64,000 nucleotides of DNA, from positions 1,781,592 through 1,845,591 of the forward strand of contig JALGQZ010000007.1 in the NCBI GenBank assembly GCA_023105745.1, written 5' to 3'. Shown one piece after another: positions 57,194-64,000 of the stretch (the first letter of the stretch is position 1; every line of letters starts with the position of its first letter). The notes under the pieces are model-generated. The model ran no database searches, was not told the origin of the DNA, and saw only the letters and a program-made list of their open reading frames with translations. The position numbers and the translations under genes are program-made. Source of the DNA: Austropuccinia psidii (taxonomy: Eukaryota > Basidiomycota > Pucciniomycetes > Pucciniales > Sphaerophragmiaceae).

Positions 57194-57753
57194 TGTCACA
57201 GGGGCTCTTATGGAAGCAAGAGGGCCTGCCACTCAGGAATCAAGAACTCATTTGGAGGGCTCCAAAACATAAGAAGAATAATAAAGATTGATTTCTTTAA
57301 GGAAGAAGAATGGAAAGACAAGTATGCCAAAAGATAAAAGAAAAGATAAGAAGCCGAAGGCCAAAGATAATAAAGAAGCCAAAGGACAAGAAGCCAACCA
57401 AGTGAATCCTCAATTTACTGTTTAAACCTGCCAGAAAAGGGAATGGAATTAGTAAAGGATATGACCACCAATATCCACTGACAGGAAAGGAAGAAAAAGA
57501 GAAAGGGTGCTGAATGACTGACTTAAGATTATCAGTATTACCTTTAATAATTTAAAAGAAAATAATGATAATAATAAATCCAATATATTAATTAACTGGG
57601 TAAAAAGTCCCCAGGTGCTGAAAGGTGGCCAGTATATGTGAAAAACTGAAAGACTGATCCTGAAAGGTGGATCACCGGCTGTATTGTCTGAATTGGGCCA
57701 ATACAGTTCTGGACATTCTGAAATTGAACTGTGTGATTGAATTCCCACAGTGG
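57194..57753 (-). repeat. candidate 5' LTR remnant of element H
   Basis: TGTCACAGGGGCTC at 57194 could be an LTR edge (minus strand ends GAGCCCCTGTGACA). The segment from 57290 resembles 3700-4279. It is cut on the right by element K. The assignment to H rests on position only. Confidence 0.35.
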
Positions 57754-59664
57754 TGTGGGAACTCCTCTTGTGTGGGATTAAAATGAGGCAGTACCTGGAG
57801 GGGGAAATCACAGGTAACTAGTTTTGAATTGCTAATAACTCCTGTAACCAAGGGTGGCAAGGGTGTATTTCCTTCCCCTCCTAAAATACTGAACAAAATC
57901 TTCCTTGGAGCTCACAAACCTAAATAAAATCTGTAAGTGGCTTTGCAACTGCAGAAGACAAAATTCAGCAGTCTCAGATCAGACCTATTCAATATATAAG
58001 AATAAATTTAATGTTAGTGATTTTGGTTAATTTTGAGATTTAATGAAATACTTGTCTGTATAACTTTTATTTTATAGTTGAATTGAGGTGAGTTGTTTCT
58101 TCTTGGTGATACAATTTTGGTAAGATGAGTTATTTAAGGTGTTCAGAAAAATTTGGTGAGTGTTGATGAAGGTAGTTTTTGTTAAGGTAAATTTATAATA
58201 GAGTAAAATATATTTTTTAAAGGTTTTTTTTTAGTTTTTTGAGAGTGTTAAATAATAAGATAAAATAGTATTTGTTAAATTTAAGAGGTAAGATTCTTTG
58301 ATATTTAATATTTTTTTTAAAGGGGTAAGTGAATTTTAAATCTTGATAAATGGTGTTAATTTTACTGGATAAATATTTTAATAGAGCAGTAACCCTAATC
58401 TTGGGTACTGGGTAATTTTTATTTTTATTTGAATAAAAATAATATTCCACTGAGCTTAGCTACTGGGAAATCTTCAACACTATGATTCCACTGAGCTTAG
58501 CTACTGGGAAAGTAAATTTACTATAATATACTGGACTACCTCCCAGGTGAGGGATGAATTATTCCTGTGCTTGCAATGTGCAGGGGATATAATTTTGCAT
58601 GGGGGGATTTGGAAATTTGGGGGGAGAGAGCCTCTCTATTTATACCTTTTGGGAGCCCAGGGGGCCCTCCATGGGAGCTGTCTTTTTCCACTTTAATTCC
58701 TCTTGATTTCATCATGTGACTCCATTTTTGGTGAGGACCTTTCTTGCATTGGTCAGGTGCTTTGAGGTTGGGTGATGATTTTTTCTCTGCACAGCCTCCA
58801 TTCATCACATGATGGTCTTTTGGTGAACTAATTATGATGTGATATTCTTGGATTTTCCTTGCATGCATGAGGTTATTTCATCTTGGCTGAGGATTTTTGT
58901 TGTGCAAAGCCTCTTGTCTGTCACATGATATTCTGTTGGTGTATGGAGTATCACATGATGAACTTGAAATTCCTTTGCATATGTCATATTTTAGGCTTGG
59001 TAGAAGTGGCTGTGTAATTTATGCAAGTGTCATGGTTGTTTTTCTTCTTTTTGAACTTTAAAATGAGGTGAGGTGATAATTTCTTGCACTTATGAATTTA
59101 CTGTTATGTATGAAATGATGTGATTTTTGAGCTTTACACCTGCTGTGCATAGTCATGTGGTTGAGATTTAATTAGAATTGTGTACTGCATGCAGCCTGTT
59201 GTAACTAGCTTTGGTTTGCATGAGGTGATGAGTGGTGTAAATAATCTTGATTCTGTTTTAAAGTTTCAAGTGGGGTTACTTTGAATATAAGATAAGGTAC
59301 TCCTGTGGCTTTGTAATTCATGCAGGTGTCCTTTTCTTGCTGCATGAGTCCTGTGGCTATAAGGGGGTGTAAGGCTGGGTGGGGTGTGTAATTTAAAGGG
59401 TGGTACCTTCTTTGTTGTAACTTGTTTGCTATATGTAACTTGATTTTTTACATATGAATAATGAAATTGAATAATTTATTTAAACACATACACTTCCCTT
59501 TGGTGCCTGTGCCATGGTTTTATGAGTTAAATCCAGCTTCTTGCTGTAAAATTGACCTTTTGGTGTAAAATTGGAGTGTAAGTCTTCCTGCAGGCTGTAT
59601 TTACTGCTGTTATGGGGTACTATGAGCTTGAGCCTGGTGAAAAAAAATGGTATGGAATACCACA
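57754..59664 (-). repeat. 3' LTR of element K
   Basis: On the minus strand begins TGTGGTATTCC and ends GGAGTTCCCACA, a near-perfect terminal inverted repeat with TG..CA ends. A duplicated 23-bp word CTGAGCTTAGCTACTGGGAA occurs at 58451 and 58492. Small open frames are not genes. Confidence 0.75.
58636..58644 (-). promoter_or_regulatory. TATA box of element K LTR
   Basis: The minus strand reads TATAAATAG, between GC-rich purine flanks. Conserved in the solo LTR at 8479-8487. Confidence 0.65.
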
Positions 59665-59665
59665 A

Positions 59666-59675
59666 CCCCCTCTCC
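59666..59675 (-). other. polypurine tract of element K
   Basis: The minus strand reads GGAGAGGGGG, followed by one T and the LTR start TGTGG. Confidence 0.75.
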
Positions 59676-59699
59676 ATTTAATGCTGTCCCCAGCATTCC

Positions 59700-60907
59700 A
59701 GGTGAGAGCTCTCTATTCTTCATCTGATTCTGTGGTCTCCTCAAATACCTCTTCCTCATTTATTGATTCATCTTCTTCACTTTGCTCTTCTTCTGTGTCT
59801 TCTTTTGTGTTTATAAACTTTCCTCTTGGGTAGAACCTCTTGACTTGAGATGCTGCAAATCTTCCTGCTCATTCTGTTCCATCAAGTTCCTCAAGTTCAT
59901 ATGGTCCATTGCTTATTTGTCTGATTACTCTGTAGGGTCCATTCCATTTGTTTTTGAAAAGTAGTCCTCAATCAGTTTCTATTGCTTTGTTGTAAACCAG
60001 GACCAAATCTCCTGGATTGAGTGGTGATCTTAGTTGGTGTGCCATTTTTCTATCCCAATATTTCATTGATTCCTCCCTTGATTTTTTGAGTTTTTATGCT
60101 TATTTCCTTCTCATTTCTTCTTTCCCTTCTAATTGTTTAGCTCTGGCTTCCAGTAATTCCTCAGTTGTGGATACTTTGTGCCATTCTACTGCTAAAATTC
60201 TTTTTGTTTCAATGTCAATTGGTAATACTGGTATTTGTCCAAATTGGAGTTCAAATGGTGAGAAACAAGTTGTTCTTTTAGTGGAAATTCTGTCAGCCAA
60301 TGTAACTAGTGGTAAATATTTTTTCCATTTCCCTCCATTTTCTCCACACATCGTAAAGAGCATCTTTGAGTTGCTTATGGCCCCTTTCCACCATTCCTTG
60401 AGAATCTGGGTAATAGGGTGTGGTGACTCTGATCCTTGATCCTGCTTTCTTTACTGCATCTTTCAATTCTTTTCAAAACTATGGCCCCCCATCAACAGTT
60501 ACTTCTTTTGGTGAGCCATACCTGCATATCCATTATGAGGTGAACCATTCTGCAACTGCTTTTGCTGTTAATTTGACTAGTCCAACCGTTTCTGGCCATG
60601 CTGAAAAATCATCTCTTGCCACAACCATATACTTCCATCTTCCAGATTTGATATGGACTGCATACATACTGACCCTCTCGAAGATTGTTGATGTTGCTTT
60701 AGATTTTCCTTGTTCCCTTTGTAAGTTTTGACTTCTCTTTTGGCAGGCCAGGCAAGATTGAACCCATTTCTTGACTGATTTCTTCATTCCTTCCCACCAA
60801 AATCTTGCTTTAATTCTTCTATAAGTTTCATTTTCCCCTCTGTGGCCCATGTCTTCATGAAGTGACTTTAAAATGTATCTTTGAACTTCTTGACTTGATA
60901 TCACCAA
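59700..60907 (-). pseudogene. element K: integrase and pol C-terminus
   Basis: The minus strand gives the integrase zinc finger in HEDMGHRGENETYRRIKARF and SCLACQKR. The region of the first catalytic Asp reads SMYAVHIKSGRWKYMVVARD, with no Asp at the expected place. The second Asp is in EVTVDGGPQF and the Glu in MVERGHKQLKDAL. The core frame breaks at a stop and a frameshift near 60340-60480. The tail reads KWNGPYRVIRQISNGPYELE and AASQVKRFYPRGKF and ends in an acidic run (TEEEQSEEDESINEEE) just before the purine tract. Confidence 0.82.
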
Positions 60908-60975
60908 TTGAGGGTTTGGGTTATTTCTTCATTTGAGTTGGCCATCTTCCAAGAAAAAGTTGGATGACCTTCTTT

Positions 60976-62056
60976 TTATCCTTCTAAACTCTTCATCTTT
61001 GCTTGATTGTGGTTTCTCATTGTACTTAAGTATTCTTGCATTCTCTTCCAAAATCCTTCTTGTTTGGTTGGTACTTGTACTCCTGAAAAATGGAGTGAAT
61101 TTAGATTCTTAGCCCCAAATCCAGGGTGTGGCTTGATCCAATCTTCTTCTTCATCAAATTCTGGTGCATCTTCATCTTCCTCTTCTGAGTTTTTTGGTCT
61201 TCTGGACAGCCCATCTGGCATAGTGAAAGTCTTCTCTGGTTTGTGTACCAAATCAAAGGAAAATAGTTGAATGAAAGCCACCCATCTTGTCATGGGGGCA
61301 TTGGGTAAGCAAGGGGTGTTGATCATTTCAATTAAGGCCTTGGAATCAGCTTGTAATTCAAAATGTTGTCCCCAAAGTATTGTCTGAAGCTTCTTGAGAA
61401 TTCTTGCAACTCCACAGAGTTCCAATTTTGGTTGTGAGTATTTTGATTCTAATTTTGAAAAAGTTACTGATTCATATAATACTGGTCTGTCTTTTCCTTC
61501 TTTATCTTCTTGAGTGAGTACTGCTCCTTCAGCAATGTAGCTTGAATCTACTTCTAGCTTAATTTTTCCTGCTCCTTTGTCATAATCCAATTTCTTGAGG
61601 GTTATTTCTTCTCCAACTATTCTTCTGAGCTTATGGGAAGCTTCTTCACATTTTTGATCCCAGTCCCAGTCAACATCTTCTCTGATGAGCCTTCTAGGTG
61701 GTGATGCAACTTGTGAGAAGTTTTCAATGAACATCCTTACATAGGCACAAAGTCCAAGAAATCCCCTTATTTCCTTCTTGTTAAGAGGTGTTGGCCAATT
61801 CTGAATTTTGTTAATCTTTTGTTTTGAAATTGTTCTTCCTTTAAATGATACAACATGCCCTACTATGTCCAAAGCTGGAACACAGCATGAAAACTTTGAT
61901 CCCGAGATAGTGAGTCCTGCTTCTTCAATCCTGAATAAAAATCTTTCTAAGGTTATGGCATATTCCCATATAAATATTCTGATTGAGGGGTTTTCTGGTA
62001 GTGTTTCTTGGTTGTAAAGGGATCTTGGTCCTTTTATTCCTCCATCATCAATGAAA
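60976..62056 (-). pseudogene. element K: end of RT and RNase H
   Basis: The active site reads GIFIDDGGIKG (plus 62045-62056 for FIDD), followed by IVGHVVSFKGRTISKQKINK and EIRGFLGLCAYVRMFIENF. RNase H has KLEVDSSYIAEGAVLTQED with Asp, KLELCGVARILKKL with Glu and ELQADSKALIEM with Asp, and ends PEKTFTMPDGLSRRPKN. The 61872-60976 frame is open for 298 codons; a stop lies just before FIDD at about 62066. Confidence 0.85.
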
Positions 62057-62808
62057 ATTCCTACACTTTATGGTATTTCTTCTTGGAGTATCCAGGTCAT
62101 TTGGGCTTGGTATACTGATACTGAGATGGTGGCTCCTTGGGGTAGCCTTGTGAGTTGCATCCTTCCAAGAGGTGTTTCAAAAGTGGTGAGGGGTCTTGTA
62201 GTGACATCTAATTATCTTTCATCATATCCTCCCATTATGTCTCCTAGGCCATAGCATGCTCTTCCTGAAAAAGCATCTACAAATTCTTCAATGTGAGGTG
62301 GTAAGCCAGCATCCTTGATGGTGACTTTGTTGATTTCTTGAAGGTCATGTACAATTCTGAGTTTTACATTTGATTTTGCCACACAAAAGATTGGGCTTGT
62401 GTAGCTTGAGGTGGACTGTTAATAGAGTCCAGTCCTGATTCTTTCTCTGATTAATTCCGTAAGCTGTGGTAAAATTGATTTGGGAATGGGAATTGGTTTC
62501 CTCTGCCAAGGTTCATGAGGTATTACTTGTATTTTGTAAGGTTTTCCATATGAGTGTTTGAGTAATCCTCTTTCTTCTTCACAGAAATCTATTGCTTTTT
62601 CCCTTAAGGTAATAACATTTTTGAGTAAATTGATTTCTTCATTTGATAACCATCCTGGTGGGCCAAAATCAACTGCTTCCAGTCTTTCATGGGTGACCTT
62701 GAAGGTTTCTTGAAATAAAGGTGGGTTTGGTGATAAGGGTGTTTCATAAGGATCCCTTGACAAAGGTGGGTTGAGGTCTTGAGGCATTGGCTCATTGAAT
62801 GGTCTCAC
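62057..62808 (-). pseudogene. element K: start of reverse transcriptase
   Basis: The frame 62808-62419 reads EEINLLKNVITLREKAIDFC, EERGLLKHSYGKPYKIQVIP and HEPWQRKPIPIPKSILPQL. The PW..KPIPIPKSI motif is typical of a widespread fungal gypsy lineage. It is followed after a stop by SPIFCVAKSNVKLRIVHDLQ, EINKVTIKDAGLPPHIEEF and TLPLGRMQLTRLPQGATIS-like blocks, with one or more stops. The first catalytic Asp region reads CYGLGDIMGGYD. Confidence 0.8.
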
Positions 62809-64000
62809 CTTCTTCAGGACTTATTTGTATTTGGCTGCTAAAATTTGGTGATCCATCTTCAATTAGTTATTTTGTTTCTTCCTCTTTCTTTTAGCTATTT
62901 CTAAGAATTTGTTAGTGTCCTTAAATATTGAGGTCTTTACAATTCTTCTTTCTTCTTTCTTCCATAAAAAATGTAGTTTAAGGTCATACAGGACCTACAA
63001 CTAGGTGTGTAACCCCTGTATATTAGGTATACAAGTCCTGCAGTTTAAGTCATGCAAGGACCTCCTGGCCTAATCCAAGGGCTTATCTTGATTCTTGAGC
63101 TCCTTTGGGCTTGATTTTGGATTCCACTTGAATATTGTTTTATTCTTCCATCTTCATGCTTCCCATTTTATTCAAGATTATTCTGGTTGTTTTATTTCTT
63201 GATGAGGAGTTTTATTGTCTTGATTGATGGCTTGGGACTCCACTTTGTTCATTTTGGCCAATTTGATAATGCTAAACACCTGTGAAACCCCTTGTTCCTG
63301 TTACACAAAGGGAGCAGTTTATTGTCATGCTAAGGACAAAAATGGTCCTTCAGCACTTCTCCTGATTAGGACATTCCCCTCCAGCTTCTTGGCTGTTATT
63401 ATTTTTTATAGGTTTCCCTGCCCAAGTCTACAGGGGAAGCAGTTTAGTGTCATGCTGAGGACCTCCTGAGTCTTCAATCCCAAGGGAAATTTTATTTGAG
63501 TGTTGTACATCATCTTGTTAGTCCTTCATGTTGAGTGAGTCCTGAGTCCATAATTAATCCGGTGGGTCATCCTTCAGTCCATAAATCCTGACCAATGATT
63601 CTTGAATTCCAAATGAGTTTAAATCCAGAATCAAAGAAGTGTCCAAATTCTTGTGCTGTCCAAAGGTCAATCCATAAGGAACTCCTGCTTTTCTTCGTAA
63701 ATAATCTTCTTCATTTTAAGTATTCTTAATAATTGTCCTATGATAAGTTGTTTCCCAATTTTCTTGCTATTTCTTCAAAATAATTTATGTCCTTTTGTTC
63801 TCTTGTATTCCTGAATTTATACCTGTTATAAATAAATGAAAAATAAGGAATTGTAATAATAAGGTGATTTAAAATTGATTTTAATATTAATTTATTGATA
63901 TTTTTTTTTTGATGATGTTTGTTTGGATAAGGGCCCCCCTCTCCATTTAAAAATCTTGAGTTGGTTTTTCAATTTTGAAGAGGATATGTTCTCATTCCCC
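62809..64000. other. upstream part of element K or another LTR, unresolved
   Basis: Gag and protease of K are expected here on the minus strand, but I see no gag-like frame and no zinc knuckle. A second copy of the purine tract word AATGGAGAGGGGGG lies at about 63932-63945 on the minus strand, so another LTR may start there. The 81-codon plus frame (63224-63469) contains two imperfect repeats (GCAGTTTAKTGTCATGCTRA) and is not a gene. Confidence 0.4.

Larger units (their letters stand above)
53148..57753 (-). mobile_element. chromovirus H, 5' half
   Basis: Right-hand piece of element H: RNase H start, RT, protease and gag on the minus strand, then a noncoding leader or LTR remnant up to the edge of element K. 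From memory, Gag and Pol resemble a gypsy family of A. psidii. See 41340-43457 for the other half. Confidence 0.85.
57754..64000 (-). mobile_element. gypsy element K, 3' LTR and pol; 5' end outside the window
   Basis: 3' LTR at 57754-59664, purine tract at 59666-59675, and a minus-strand pol at 59700-62808. The 5' LTR and any intact gag are not in the window. The family is not that of G or H: it shares the LTR with the solo copy inside copia element 1. Frames carry several stops. Confidence 0.82.

Noticed and set aside
57449..57811. 120-codon minus frame with Leu/Ile/Ser-rich stretch
   Set aside because: Spans the junction between the H remnant and the K LTR and has no recognisable motif.
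63224..63469. 81-codon plus frame with Cys-rich start
   Set aside because: Built on two imperfect noncoding repeats, no homology recognised.

Overview
ORGANISM. This is a fungal nuclear contig, most likely from a rust fungus (Pucciniales) and probably the myrtle rust Austropuccinia psidii. Non-transposon DNA is extremely A/T-rich with long homopolymer runs. The one complete host gene has two short GT..AG introns. Nearly everything else is nested LTR retrotransposons. From memory, the Gag-Pol families at 39.6-41.1, 41.8-43.4/53.2-56.5 and 45.8-51.7 kb resemble those annotated in A. psidii; no search was run. I see no rRNA, tRNA, CRISPR array or prokaryotic feature.

LAYOUT. 1-244: 5' part of an unidentified host gene (minus), open to the window edge. 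245-4279: A/T-rich DNA, a 77-bp tandem repeat and an LTR-like fragment. 4280-10889: Ty1/copia element 1 (minus) with a perfect TGAAT target duplication and a nested solo gypsy LTR at 7464-9521. 12572-19211: solo gypsy LTR 'C', split by Ty1/copia element 2 (13614-18360, minus). 21735-22690: decayed PIF/Harbinger-like transposase (minus). 23096-26971: three-exon host gene for a predicted 1226-residue protein with one membrane segment. 28440-29180: a second, different PIF/Harbinger-like transposase remnant (plus). 30808-36149: gypsy 'A' (5' LTR plus decayed gag). 36150-41337: gypsy 'B' (5' LTR plus gag, truncated). 41340-43457 and 53148 to about 57753: chromovirus 'H' (minus), split by 43458-53147: gypsy 'G' (plus), complete with 1431-bp LTRs and GGGCT target duplications. 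57754-64000: gypsy 'K' (minus), whose 5' end lies beyond the window.

HOW THE PARTS WORK. A, B and G are related plus-strand gypsy elements. All carry a short upstream coding exon with a GT donor in the same codon phase. In B and G this exon splices into the +1 frame relative to gag, giving an extra protein ('ORF-X') overprinted on the N-terminal part of gag. The Gag start codon lies inside that intron, so splicing could switch one transcript between ORF-X and Gag-Pol. Element H keeps a textbook -1 frameshift signal (GGGAAAA, spacer, 7-bp stem) at its gag/pol junction. The two copia elements have primer sites that match internal anticodon-arm sequence of initiator-Met tRNA and, by resemblance, Lys(UUU) tRNA, both abutting the LTR. 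These are the most interesting signals here. No element looks fully competent: each has stops, frameshifts, lost catalytic residues or missing ends.
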